The position numbers and the translations under genes are program-made. This document shows positions 13,168-25,600 of a stretch of 64,000 nt of DNA, piece by piece. The notes beneath the pieces were generated by a model that was not told where the DNA came from, did not search any database, and saw nothing but the letters and a program-made list of their open reading frames with translations. Positions within the stretch are counted from its first letter, which is position 1; the number at the start of each line of letters is the position of its first letter. The stretch is from Sanderia malayensis (lineage: Eukaryota; Cnidaria; Scyphozoa; Semaeostomeae; Pelagiidae), in the NCBI GenBank assembly GCA_013076295.1, contig RQOL01000519.1:1240001-1304000 (forward strand), read 5' to 3'.

Positions 13168-14642
13168 TATTCTTCACGATAACTCCACTGTGTCAGCGGT
13201 GAATTGAGAAAAGTTTGTACAGCGGCTGTCCCGTGGCAGGTTGTCAGCGGACTGCTGCAAAAATGATCTCACTTCAATTCGATTCGAAAACCGCGTGCCA
13301 AATTACGGTGCTAGCAACAACTCTTCAGCGCAGAGACCTGGGAACAATAAAATCAACATCAACCTTTGAATTCAACACAATAGGCCAGTCGCCGATAGCT
13401 ATTGTTCAAGCAAGCCCAATATAGGCCAATATTTATCTTGGCATTAACAAGTCACTAATATTGTTTCAGCTGACAATGAAAACCGCATTGTCGCTAGGTT
13501 ACTATTGTTTTCGTATCTAACGCAAGGTGTGCAGATGGTGTGGTCAGTAACGTGTTGGCCTGGGGCTATCCGTTTGATTGTTTGAAACAATAGGCCCCTG
13601 GCATGTGACAATAGGCGGTTCACAAAAGGCCTATTGTTTGCACATACGGACCCTTAAAAGCACGTGTTCGATTAAACGCATCGGTGATTTGCAGAGGAAA
13701 GACAAGCTTAGCCCCTGGCATGTTAGTCCATAGAATTCTATGTGTTAGTCATGAATATTGAAACTTGAGATCAATTTCTACTCGAAAAGCACATGATCCC
13801 CAGCCTGCGTACAAACTCAAACAGTCTTCAGCCAAACTGTTTGAGTTTGTACGCAGGCTAATGATCCTTTAAATGAACTCTGGGAAGCTCGTTAATTTGT
13901 CAACGCAATTCTTTGCACACTTTTCCCTTCCCTTGCTAAAATGTTGCTGCGCAGAACATAAAAACCATTCATCAAACGTTAGTTTGATTAGCCATAGAAT
14001 CAATGTTTTTCAGTTCGAGAACTTCGAACATTAATAGTCTTATTAACTCTATGATCGCTAACTGCGTAGCCAAGCCAAAGGCATAGCGACGCAGTTATTA
14101 TAGGATTCGAGCGGGTTCCATTACGAGGCTATGAAACAAAAACGAGACTCTCTTGAGGATACTTTAATTGGCATCGAGTTGCTGGGAGAGAACAGGTGAA
14201 GGCGATAAAAAAGCGTACGATACAACATATGAAAAGAGACAGGTGAAACGTAATGAAAGACGTTGCTATTTTGCTTACTGATAGCAAATCAATGCCACTT
14301 AATCCAAGATAATAATGATGAAGAACATACTGGTTGCTCGGTACAATTGATTAATCACAGGACACTGTTGATCTGCTTTCCATGAAAACAATAGCTGAGG
14401 CCTTAATGTATGTGAGAATACGGACTACGACCTGATATGCGGTGATGCGAATATGACATGTGCGTTGTTGTAAACATTCTTCTTTTGTGAATTGCTTACA
14501 TGAATTGAAGGCCACTAACAAACACCTGAGCCATGATTATCTGATTTCGTGAAAGCGAACGTTGTAGCCGCTCATAAAGGGACTTTTCTTGAGTATTGTT
14601 CAAAGATGGGGAGTCGGTAAAAGGACCCCAAAAGGCCTATAA
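13168..14642. other. Intergenic with foldback repeats
   Basis: No gene is supported. The motif CAATAGGCC or its complement recurs at about 13379, 13588, 13610 and 13631, and CCCCTGGCATGT occurs at about 13594 and 13711. These look like fragments of a dispersed element. A perfect 24-bp-arm hairpin at 13802-13859 is listed separately. Confidence 0.6.
13802..13859. repeat. Perfect hairpin, 24-bp arms, 10-nt loop
   Basis: The left arm 13802-13825 starts AGCCTGCGTACAAACTC. It is the exact reverse complement of the right arm 13836-13859, and the loop is CTTCAGCCAA. It is most likely a small foldback MITE. It could also be transcribed as a short-RNA precursor, but nothing here shows that. Confidence 0.95.
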
Positions 14643-15296
14643 TTAGGGGACCTTATATTTGCTCCCAGGCTGGGACCTGTGGAAGCGAATTCCCTCTCGG
14701 TGAAAATGCTTAAAAATGTCCCAGAGCTCTTGTTTTGTTTGGTTCAAGCGAAACAAAACCAAAAAACGTGCGAACATTGTTGATTCATGGCTGATTGCTT
14801 TGAAATCTATCGTCTCGCATAGCAGTGAGCGAAATCCTTTTGATTTATGAGAAATCCTTCGAAGAATTTCTGAAGATACCTGCAGAAAATCTCTTAAAAG
14901 TCTTCTTAAGCCCAGAGGTCTGCAACAAAAGGGCTGGTGTTTTGCTTTGTTCCTAAAAATAGCTCGTAAATGATCTACCTGCCTAACGATAACCGGTTTC
15001 TTGTGTTTTGGACAAACAGAAGAATAAGTAGCAATAAGACATGAGAACTTTTCTTTCAACACAATTAATCCCTCGTGCCAGCCGAGGCGAGTAGTCAACC
15101 AAAATTTTATATAAACAAATTCAACGCACAGAATCATGTACGAAGATAAACCAAGACAAAACGGAGACAATACTATAGGTTGAGCTCTGTTGCAGATTAA
15201 TTTGTCAAAAGTACAGCACATGCATATGCATGCGTTGATATATGCTTGTGCACAAAGGCAAACTAGTTTTACCATACGTAACATAATACAGCGCAT
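14643..15296 (-). CDS. Unrecognised 217-codon open reading frame
   Basis: An ATG-to-stop frame of 217 codons in sequence of roughly 37-40% GC, where a stop would be expected about every 15 codons. The N-terminal 70 residues are hydrophobic and Cys-rich with one or two possible membrane segments. The remainder is basic (Arg/Lys/His-rich). I recognise no domain, and no splice structure is obvious. It could be a lineage-specific gene, a relic of a mobile element, or chance. Confidence 0.25.
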   Translation of the reverse strand: MRCIMLRMVKLVCLCAQAYINACICMCCTFDKLICNRAQPIVLSPFCLGLSSYMILCVEFVYIKFWLTTRLGWHEGLIVLKEKFSCLIATYSSVCPKHKKPVIVRQVDHLRAIFRNKAKHQPFCCRPLGLRRLLRDFLQVSSEILRRISHKSKGFRSLLCETIDFKAISHESTMFARFLVLFRLNQTKQELWDIFKHFHREGIRFHRSQPGSKYKVP

Positions 15297-18200
15297 TCCA
15301 AGTGCTGATAAAACTTTATCTCTTTATACCTTTAACTACGGGCCCAGCAAACTTCAGACTTCAGAAAAGCTCACCTTTATATAACCAGTTTTGCTGCAAT
15401 AAGGAATGCCAAATAGCTGAATAAATGAGTTGAATTTTTCTTTCAATATGATTAATGTAATATTCTTTATGCTTCATTCACGAAATTCAAACGTGCAGTT
15501 ATAGCTTTGACAAGCAAAAGTAAAGTCATCAAAGCAATAGTCAAGACTTTTGTGCAAGATGTCAATGACAATTGATTTACAATGGGAAATTAACAAATTT
15601 TAAATTACTTGGTAATTTTTACGCCTCCGTTTTCAGTAGACCTCGCCTAGATGGTTCCTTGGAGAGTTAAGGAGGAAAGACTAGTTAATAAATAATTACA
15701 AATTTTATTAGTTTTGTTGATAATGTGCAACACAAATGTAATCTGCTTAGTTGCATAAAACCTGACTTGAAGTATCTTCGATAAATAATGTTAAATATTT
15801 GTTATAAACCTTAATAATGTGTAGCTGATCCTAATTCTTTGAAAAGTTGCATAATGCATGAAAACAACGAATGTTATGTAACAATTTGGTTTGGTAAACA
15901 AGCAATACTAAATGGTTGCTGCACCAATGATGTATACCAGATAAACAAAAACGGATATCTGTATAACATTGCATCTTTATTGGGGATTGAGGAGAAAGTT
16001 AAGTGTGTTGCTGGAAATGCGTGGTTTTCTCAGTAACAAACTAAATTTGATTATTACATTACACACAAATACGTTGGCTCAATTAATAACAATTTAGGCA
16101 ACTCACAGTAACTACTGCACATGGATACATTCAAGAATCAAAACATAGCAAGTGACTGATGATATATCCCCAATAATGTATATAAGAATATTCAGGGCTT
16201 ATTATGGAAAGCAGTTGATTCACTGTTCATTTTGCAATATAAAGTATTTCGGGAAATTTTCTTCCGTGAAACAATTTTCAAAAGGTTTCAAAGAATTGTC
16301 CGAGGGATTGATTTTACCTCCATTCTTGTCTTATGTGATAATTTCAAATATATTCTTGCTGTTCATGTTCACGTTACTTTGAAAAGTAATAAGAAGGAAA
16401 TTGCAACACCTACTTAATCTGCTCAAAATAATTTAGAATTTAAATGCAATTGTAATTGCTTTTAAAATGTTACTTACCTCTTCTTTTCACTACGACGAGG
16501 GAATTTAAAACTTTTTGGCGTTAACCGAATTGAACAGCAGGAGAAAAGATCTACCTTCAAGGCGAAGTATATCGATCTCTTGCTGTTTGCCATGCATGTA
16601 CACATGCAAATAATACAGACCTTTGCAGCCCCGAGGTGAAAGCAAGAAAGGATAGATCCACGCATTGAGAACAAGGCATGCATGCGCATTGGGATCAGCG
16701 CGCAACGCACGCTTTCACCTTTGCAATCTGTAAACTTTAGACACCTGGTGGTACATGTGAACGACCGCTTCACTTTACATTGTTTCATTTTGCAATATAT
16801 ATCATGGAATAATATCGTGGTATAATATTGTGTCAAGAAGGTGCAAGTTTCAATGTAATCACCACACAGTTTAGTAGCATTACAGTAAACTTTTACCACG
16901 TTAATTACTCTACAACGGAGAGTGGAACGGGGACCGGGCTGAAAGAACCAAAATTTGCTTTACACTTTTTATAAAATCACTTTGCTCCAGTTTACCCTGG
17001 TGCTTTTTATTCTTCATATAACTTCAATTTCAGGTTATTCTTATTTTGTTTCTCGTTTGTGTGTGCAGATTTCCTATGCATAGTAGAGCAAAAATTAATG
17101 CCTGCCTTGTCTTTTATATTTCTCTATTTTTGGAACAAATCTCAGCTTATTGCATTGTAGCCAATACCAGTTATTTTGAGCCGCTTAAATTGCTATTGAT
17201 TGAGGCAGGGCACACTATAGTATAATAATCGAGTAGCTAATAGTCTCCTTGTTAAGAGCCATTCATTATTTTGCTCCCCTGAACTTTCTCCTCAATTTCT
17301 AATGAACATGCACATAGCTTTGTGCAGTCTGGTATGACATTGTTGCAGCTAATCTCAGGATAAAATGTACTACGAGTTAATAGTTCAAAAGACCGTTATA
17401 ACAAGTGCTGGTTTACATAATTAAACAGGTAGCTCTGGCCTTGTTTTAGTTGAAGCAAAAGAACAAGCTACATGCTCAGTGGGAAGACATTGTCTTTGTA
17501 AACATTCCAAGAGCAGGTCTTTTAGCTACCATGCGTTCGCTCCAACGAAATATTTGATCTGCTTCATGCAAATGTAGATTTCCATTCAATGAAGCATGCA
17601 CATCTATTGTTTGATATTGATAAAATACTGGTTTTTGTTAGCTATATAATTATAATTAGCTCAAAGGTTTTGAACCAAACCAGTTCAGCCGAGACTTGCT
17701 ATGTTAAATTGATATCAATAACATCGAATATATCTGTCTCAGAATAATTAGTCAAAATTAATGCTCGTGCAGAATAAAAGTTAGCCAACGAATTGCAAAA
17801 CTAGGCTTGAGTCTGCCGTACGTATTCTCTCTTCAAAGGCTAGCAATTATTTGCTAAGTAAGTAATTATCAATGACCAAATGTTCCAAGGCTAATTACTT
17901 CATAGTAATTATCTTCCAAGGCCAGGTGAAATCGGAATATCACACAATGTTCGTTGAATTTGGATTTCAGCAGGTTGATCTTGTTGGCCCACCTGCCCCA
18001 CGTAGTGATTCATAATTCATATTAATATGAGCAGCGATGATATAATTCTAGTCTGTAATTCAACAATTCTCAGCTAATTTATCCGATATTAAGGTATATT
18101 CTATTGATAAACTATGATTTAATTAATTTCCTTATTACCGACCTGATGTGGGCCGAGCAAGCAATTTCTCTTCTGATGCGACATTCAAATATTTCTCAAT

Positions 18201-18324
18201 CAAAACAAGTTTATTGTTTTTGATTCAATATTGTTTCTGAAACAACTTTTGAAATATTGCATCAGCAATTACTGAAAAGCTTTCCAGAAATACCACTGGC
18301 AAATGTTTTAGTTTCTTATAAAGT
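15297..18324. other. AT-rich intergenic region, no gene recognised
   Basis: Both strands carry only short ORFs (15839-16036 plus, 16152-16417 plus, 16474-16899 minus with scattered Cys but no signal peptide or known domain). None has supporting splice sites or a family motif. No clear repeat structure was seen. Confidence 0.55.
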
Positions 18325-18326
18325 TT

Positions 18327-18640
18327 AATCAGGGGCGGCGCCAGCCATCACGAAGTGGGGGGACAAGACAGGGGGGAAATTCTTTGTTAAGACCACGCCC
18401 TTTAGAGTGCCGGAAAACGAAGGGAAACGCCCAAAAAACGTCGGGAAACGCTTTTTTCTGGATAAAATGAAAGATATTATCCTCATTTTGCCATAGACAA
18501 CAAAGAGACCCATCAAGTTTGCTTTCAGAAAAGAAGAAATGTATAAAGGCAGAGAAAATAGAATTACAAAGCTTGCAAACAAATCAGAAAAGTTGCTTGT
18601 GTTTTCTGTCTCTTGAGACCACATAAATTTCTCTTGTTTT
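18327..18640. mobile_element. Probable MITE-like fragment
   Basis: The stretch opens with GGGGCGGCGCCAGCC, the kind of GC-rich end seen on non-autonomous hAT elements, in otherwise AT-rich DNA. I could not find a clear matching inverted end, so the limits are approximate and the assignment is tentative. Confidence 0.3.
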
Positions 18641-18872
18641 GAAATTGATTTGTTTTGAGTGCAGAGCTCAACATACGATAAGTTTTATTATAGAAATAAG
18701 CAAAACACGCAACGCAAAGAAGCAGCTATCATAAAAGAGTAGTCTGTTTTTCTCAATACTCTTTCATTTCACAAAATAAGTATAATTATTTTCTCAACTC
18801 GTCATGCATTTTAGCTTATATTTTTCAATATTTTTCTATGACTGCCATTTTGATTAATCTTGTGAACGAGGC

Positions 18873-19471
18873 TTAGAAGAAGTAATCAGAACTGCCACTG
18901 CCTTCTGTCTCTTTGACGCATCTTTTCAAAAAGAAATGAACTTTCTTGCACTCCAAACCAGGTTTGCATCCACATGAAAGTTTACTCTGCAAGGAAAGCA
19001 GGCTATTTTATAAATCTATGATTTCTAACCCATTTCTAAGCGCTCCTCAGCTGAGTAGTTGACTTCTCAAGCCAGCCTTAATATGAAAATAGGAAAGTTC
19101 TCATTGTAAGCCAAAATATTAGTAAAAATAAACATTACGTATCAGTACTTACCCTGATGTTGCAAAGTCTTCCTTCGCCAAGTTGTCTGGCACAGAATTT
19201 GCGGAATTTGAAGTTAAGACAGCATTTTCCTTCCCCACAATCATCATCAGAACTGCATTTCTTTAACAAATAAAACACAGCAATGAAAATGATGGCTCAT
19301 GGAAATGTAAATTTGATTTAAAACATTGCATATCAAATAATTAAACCGTCCCTGAGTTATTAAAATCAAATAAAGCATTTACTGTAACATGAAGCTTACC
19401 TTCCACCAACCACTTCTTCTTGCAAGAACAACGGAAAGTGTGATCAATAAAAGTACAAAAGTGATCTTCAT
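18873..19471 (-). CDS. Secreted 10-cysteine peptide, prokineticin/colipase-like pattern (copy A)
   Basis: Three exons on the minus strand: 19471-19400, 19260-19153 and 18986-18873, with GT donors and AG acceptors and an in-frame stop. Exon 1 encodes a hydrophobic signal peptide beginning MKITFVLLLITLSVV. Exon 2 holds six Cys, including a CC pair, and exon 3 holds four, in the order C, C, CC, C, C, C-x-C, C, C. The motif SCGCKPGLEC resembles the core of prokineticin/AVIT, Dickkopf and colipase-fold proteins. A secreted signalling peptide or a venom-type component are both possible; nothing here decides. A paralogue with identical exon layout lies about 1.3 kb away (20121-20747), implying tandem duplication. 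Confidence 0.8.
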
Positions 19472-20120
19472 TTTTGCTGCTTTTGAATGAAAATATGTCT
19501 TCGAGAGTAGGATTTGTTTGATGCAATGAATTTCAGGTTTATTTTCGCTCCATTTTATTTCAAAAACTAGAGTTAGTGAAATTGCAATTTGTTTGATTAG
19601 TTGCTTGTTTATTTGCTTTAGCAGGCGTAATTTTTAAATTTTCACAAGTATACTTCACGAATTTTAGCCGTTAGGCAAAGTGGATGCTGCATTTCAAATC
19701 TCGCTTTGCAATGGCCTTCGCGTTGCTGTTGATAAAATTTGTGCAGCTGAGATAATTTCATTTTATTTCATTAGGTTTTTGGAATTTTTGTTCGCAGCAT
19801 TTTACGATGTTTATTCAGCTACGAATACATAAACTCAATTGGCATACGAAACATTTTAATTCAGCCTAGAACCCAGGGCCCTTCTTGCTTTGCTACAACT
19901 GTTTACATTTTGGCCCTGGGTTCAAGGTTGATTTCAATTTTGCAATTAGTCCGATTAGTCCAGTCATTATTACCCATGAGGCTTCACACAAGAATCTCTC
20001 CACACCATCTTTATATTTCGTGATAATTATTATCATTTTTTATAGTCTCGCTATCTACATTCTTAGCTATGATTTTTAAGCGTTTTATACTTATTTCATC
20101 AATTCGGTTAGTTGTTTAGC

Positions 20121-20747
20121 TTAGAAAAGTCCATCGCCACTGCCACCAGATTCCTTAACGCATCTCTTCATGAAGAAATTGACTTTCTTGCATTCCAAAC
20201 CAGGCTTGCATCCACAGGACACTTTGCTCTGCAAAAAAAGCAAGCGAATAAAATATTTTGAAGTTACTGATTCAAATCGCTCCTAACTATAGTATGATTC
20301 GTTCTACAATAACTAGACTTAAGAGGAAGATAACACAATTAAGGTTTTGCAGTTGTGTCTTGTTGATTGGAGGCTAAAAGACATTTGAAGTTTAAAGCGA
20401 GGCCAAAGACATGCACGTGCACAATGACCCTAAAGGCGTGCTCACCCTCAAGGTGCAAAGATTTCCCTCGTCAAGAAAATCAGCACAGAACTTGTAATAT
20501 TTGTAGTCCAGACAGCATCTGTCTGCTCCACAGTCATCGTTAGAGCTGCATTTCTACAACAAAGAAAATAGTGAGTCAAAAAGAACCTAACGTAGATTGA
20601 TTCAGATAATATTGCATTTCAGGAGCTGAATTAATCATACAAGAATAGACAAGGATAATATGTATAACTTACCTCGAAGATGTGTCTCTTTTCCATGGCA
20701 AGGGCCACGGACAGTGTGACAAGAAGGACTGCCAGTATGGTCTTCAT
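20121..20747 (-). CDS. Secreted 10-cysteine peptide, prokineticin/colipase-like pattern (copy B)
   Basis: Three minus-strand exons: 20747-20673 (signal peptide, MKTILAVLLVTLSVALA), 20553-20446 and 20228-20121. The ten-cysteine arrangement and exon breaks match copy A at 18873-19471. The two share a motif (CGCKPGLECKKV) and a Gly/Ser-rich C-terminal tail, but differ at many positions between the cysteines. Product is probably extracellular. The fold is inferred from cysteine spacing only. A toxin, a prokineticin-like ligand or a Dickkopf-like modulator are the alternatives. Confidence 0.82.
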
Positions 20748-21467
20748 TTGTGCTGTTGATTTGAAACACGCTTGCAACAGACAAACTTGAAACTGATGCA
20801 ATGATTTCAGAGTTTATCTCACTCCCTTTTATCTTCGAAAATCTCAAACTCAAATTTCGTATGTAACATATATTTGCCAAGCTAAATCTACAGTATTGCG
20901 TTGTTAACTAGTATACTCTGACAATTTTCAGCCATTTCAGGAATAGAGCCCGCCCACCTCTGCAGGAACAACTGGCAATTTGACTCTCACTTTACAAAGC
21001 TGACATAACGTCATCGATGTTAAGCTGGGTTCTAAAATGGAATGTTTTAACAGTCATTCCTTTTCATGAAAAATAACAAGAGTATCACTGACAAATCTAC
21101 GTGGCTGAAAAAAAGTTGGGTTTGCGCTTAAATAGAACTGTTGTTATTTAGTAAACATCCATGTCTGTTAAACATAACTTCTTCGTTGGTGAGGTGAACG
21201 ATCTTGACAGTAAAAGAACTGAATGGCTCCGTCGTGATGTTTTTTTATGCTGAAAAAAACATTTTGAGTTTGAATTTCGAGAGTTAGACTTCATAACTTC
21301 AAAAATCGTCATGGATGCTCCTTCGCCGTATCCATGATTATGCTACTACGCAAGACCATCCAGCCGCGCAAGCTCGATTAGCTTCTTTCCCTCCCCCTTT
21401 TCACTTTAAACTCAAAAACTTAAATGAAAGAAAAAGTTTTTGCTGCAACTTAACTATCTCTAACATC

Positions 21468-21858
21468 ATGGCAGTTGCTTCAAGGGGATTTATTGTAACT
21501 GTAGCTATCGGTGCTGCTGTTGGTGCCCTTGCTGGATTTTATCTTCGAGACCAAAACGATATCGAAGGAAAAGTATGTATTAGCATAAGCAACGCTTAGC
21601 TCATTTAGGCCCATGTAGTAATAGGCCAGTACCATTTGCACTCTCATCGTTTGGCACCACTCGATGCAAGCTATATAAATTTTTGGATGCGACAAATTTA
21701 CTAAATATTAAAATTGCATTTATGTAGTTCTGGAATGTATTATAATTTACGAATATTTATATCTTTTATTTAAGGAAATACAAGTTAAACTCATGGAAGA
21801 GAAAATATCAGAGAAGCGTAAACACATTGAAGAATTAAAAAAATTAGCTGGAAAGTAA
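21468..21858 (+). CDS. Small single-pass membrane protein, 62 residues
   Basis: Two exons: 21468-21572 (35 codons, donor GTATGT) and 21775-21858 (27 codons and TAA), both phase 0. The N-terminal half is a membrane segment (FIVTVAIGAAVGALAGFYL). The C-terminal half is a charged helix (MEEKISEKRKHIEELKKL) likely to form a coiled coil. An AATAAA signal sits near 22025, about 165 bases after the stop. The layout resembles small mitochondrial inner-membrane assembly proteins, but I do not recognise a specific family. Confidence 0.65.
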
Positions 21859-22612
21859 GCTGAAAACTTTGCTGAGGACTGTTTGAAAGAATTGAACAGA
21901 ATGAGAGACCCAATTAAGACTGGCCATTTTGAATTTGCGCGTTACATGTCAATTTGTTATCATGCTTTTTGTCAAATTGTTTGATTCATCCATAGCTTTT
22001 GTTAAATAAGCGAATGTAGTATAAAAATAAAGTCAGCGAAATTCCATGACTTTAAGTGAATTTACAGATATATGGATATGAATGAATGCAAAATGCGTGT
22101 GTTTTGTTCTCACATTTTTTTTCAAATTAAAGTGATATTCTTATCTCAGGTGCCTCTACAAGCGTATAGGTTCAGAAGTGATATTACACGCGAGATTACA
22201 CTTATTGGACACAAGATAATCTGGAAGAAATATATTTTATTTTCTGGTTTATTTTTTCATTTTAAAGTGGCAGGTAAGCATGAAAATATGTCTTTTCGAT
22301 TTGTCATTGATTAATAATAGCGATGCAGAAAAAAATTGATTTTACGAGCAAACGTGTGCTTTGCTAATCTTGTACAATTTTAAATATGTACAGGTTGGGA
22401 TGGGAACGCAAGTAAAGTAAAGCAGGTGTTTTGTGTACACAGTACAGGCAGGCTGGGCGATTGAAATACGCCAGGTCGTGTCTTATTCATCACGTTTTGT
22501 TTATCGTAGCCGACTTACGGACTTTTGATATTGTTGAATTTTTCAATATATAAAGGATTTCTTTCGATATTAATGGAAAGTTTCTGCAAATATATCGTTG
22601 AAATATCGGAAA

Positions 22613-25600
22613 ATGTCAAGTCCTCAAAGACAAGTCGGAAGTAGACGTTTGCCTCCACTTCCAAAACTCATTCCGTCAACATTTATAAAAGTTGGGAAAA
22701 ACAGCAACGAATCTACTGTAGAAGATATTGTGACACCGTATTCCTCGCCGACTGTTATGAGAATGTACGGCAAAGTTTCTTACGAACTGGCTAATGATTT
22801 TCTGGAAGGTCCATTTAGGCCGGCACTTTCCCCTGAAGCTTTTGCTAAAGTTCTATCAGGTAACAGGTTGTCGAGCGAAGGGGATTCTGACAACAAACCA
22901 GAGCGTCGCGGATTTGTGATACCAGGTGATTTAATTAACTTTTGTTACCTTGATTATTGTATATATCGGTCTGTTAGCGTTGTCTACTCTGCTATTAGTT
23001 TAAGTTACTCAAATGGTATATTGTATTTGTAATAATAGAATGACATATACATAAACGATTGCCTTGTTGATGTATGATTTGGCCTTAATAAATGCCACAG
23101 GTAATGCTCAATAAGTCTTCTAGCGTTACGTTTTTGTTGCTATCTGGTTGACCAAGATAGGAACGGTATAAATTATTTTTGTTGAGAAAAGTTTGTGCGA
23201 ATGTAAGAGCTGATCTGTGAAAAGTCAATGCCAAGAAATAATTTTTTTGCAATTTTTATTTCATTCTCGAACAATTGATTACAATATACAAAAAAAGTCA
23301 ATTAAGAGGAAAAATTAAAGTATGCATATATGGATACAAAAAGGATATAAGTTAATAAATTAAAAATATAGAATTTTAAAATGATTTAAATAATATACCA
23401 TCATATCTACGGTAAAACTCACTAAAACCGAAATCTAAAAGAGTTGATGCTCAGATTGCAACACAACTTTCACTTCAGAATAATAGTTTCACTTCAAAAC
23501 ATCTTTTTTTTAGAATTTCTGGATCCAGAAGCTGTAGAAGTGTATCTGAAATGCAATCCTGAGTTTCTTGATAGCTTTGTCAAAGCACATGTGCAAAGAT
23601 CTCAGATAACTACTTGGCTTGAGGTGAAATTGGAATGTGGAATGGAACAAGAGGTTGCCATTGAGAAAATGTGTAAGTCTCCCAGTTTATATGACTTTCC
23701 ATCTGACATGTATCTAGCTACAGGGGGCCAAAGAGCCACACCCTTCTCCTTCACATTTTATTGATGTGTTACACTCACTCAAATACTCGTTCATATCCAG
23801 GGCCGGTTCCAGAAAATTTTCTTCGGGGGGTGTAAGCTTTTATGTACCGAGCAATTAAAAAAAAAAACCTTACCACAAAACCATATAAACTTTCGTAACA
23901 TAATTTTACCGACCAAAAATCGAAATTTACCGAGTAAATCGCTAAAACTCAATTCCTGGGGGGGGTGTCACACCCCCCCACACCCCCCCATGGAACCGGC
24001 CCTGTTCATATCTTTAATGCAAAAAGTCTATTAAATGAAGATTAATGCTGAAATTATGAGACTAGAATTTTGTTCTGTTGAGACCTTTTGATTCATAAAG
24101 GACCTGGGATGGCCAGGTCCTTGATGAATCTTGTGAATTTTAGTGAAAATTCACAAGATTTTAAATTAAAATTATACCTAATGTGAAGTTTTACTTTGAT
24201 TAAGCATCTGTGGATTAAACACTTTGAGTTTCTTGCTTACTTTGAAGTTCTTAAGTTAGTTTTTATGCTGTGCACATGTTACACACTTTTATGCTTTATG
24301 CAACACCTTTTCTAATTTTAGTACATGGAATGGCTCCATCTGCCAAGTGGAAGGTGAGTTCATGATATTTCCAAAGAGATAAATAGATTAGTAACAATAT
24401 TAATAAAGAAATGTTTAAATGGGTAGATTAGTTTATTAATAAAGAGAGAGAGAGAGCGTGTTTGAAAAAAAGGTAGAGCACTCACTACATTGTGTCCCTG
24501 TGCCTCACTCGTTTTCGCATGCAAAATTCGTGCAGCGCGGTTTAAAAGGACTGGGTTAGAGTTACGTAATGCGTCATATCTCTCAACAACAGCCGGAATG
24601 GAAGTAATTTCACAAACAAATCGATTTCTCAATCAGTTAAATCACATATGCATTCAAAGACAGAGCCAAAGGGGGGAGCCAGTAAGCCACAGATTGTCCC
24701 TAATTGCATCAGATTTAATTTATTTAAAGCAACACTGTAATGCAATTTTATGTTATGCTGTTTTTTTGTTATGCCACGAGACTCCATCGTAAAAGAACCA
24801 TGGATGATAAGCAGATTAAGATAAGCCAAGAATTTTGAGTTGGAGTGCAAATTATTGAGTTCTTTCTGGGTTTTCATTCGCATCGTAACAGTATCAAGAT
24901 ATTCAAGGCTAATTATTCGCTCCAAGTTTCCATGCCGCAATTCGCTCTTCCGTTTATCCGTTTATGACTATGCGTAGCTGTCCCTTTTGAAGAATTAACA
25001 ATACTCGATTAAGGTTACCAGAACTGTATGACCCTGATGCAATCTCAGCATTTCTCAATCGAAAGCGATCTTGCTGTTGTTTAGCTACTCGTGGTACTAC
25101 ACTACTGTATGCTGCACTTACTCAAAATGCATTGTGAATAGTAGGAGGAGATGATGTAAATACAACGTGTATAAGGCCCAAGTCGACGTGATGCAATTCT
25201 TTTGATTGTTGTTGATGGAGCAGTTGGAAGCTCATCATATTCCGTTGTATTTAAAACGACAGTCGGTTAAGATGTAAATTTAAGAGAGACTTGTTTTGTT
25301 CAGTCTATTGTGTGTGAGAACCGGGGAGCCGTTTGCTTTCTAATAGTTAGAAAGAAGCTTAGTTTTCGTTTTTTTGAAACCAGAAAGCTTATTTGTCAGA
25401 TCACCCGGTTAGCTATCCATATTTCTTTGCATTGCTTTTTTGCGTAGAAGAAAGTGGTTGCGAAGGCCTTTTACGCCCGGATAGAGATAATTGCCACTTA
25501 GGGACATCTGCTTCTACCAAAATGTGTCTGGCTTGCATTTTCACCTGTTCTCTTTGCTTCTTATAAGCCATGCACGTCACACACGCGCAAACACACTCAC

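Noticed and set aside
16474..16899. 141-codon Cys-containing ORF (minus)
   Set aside because: No signal peptide, no ordered cysteine pattern, no splice support; probably chance in AT-rich DNA.
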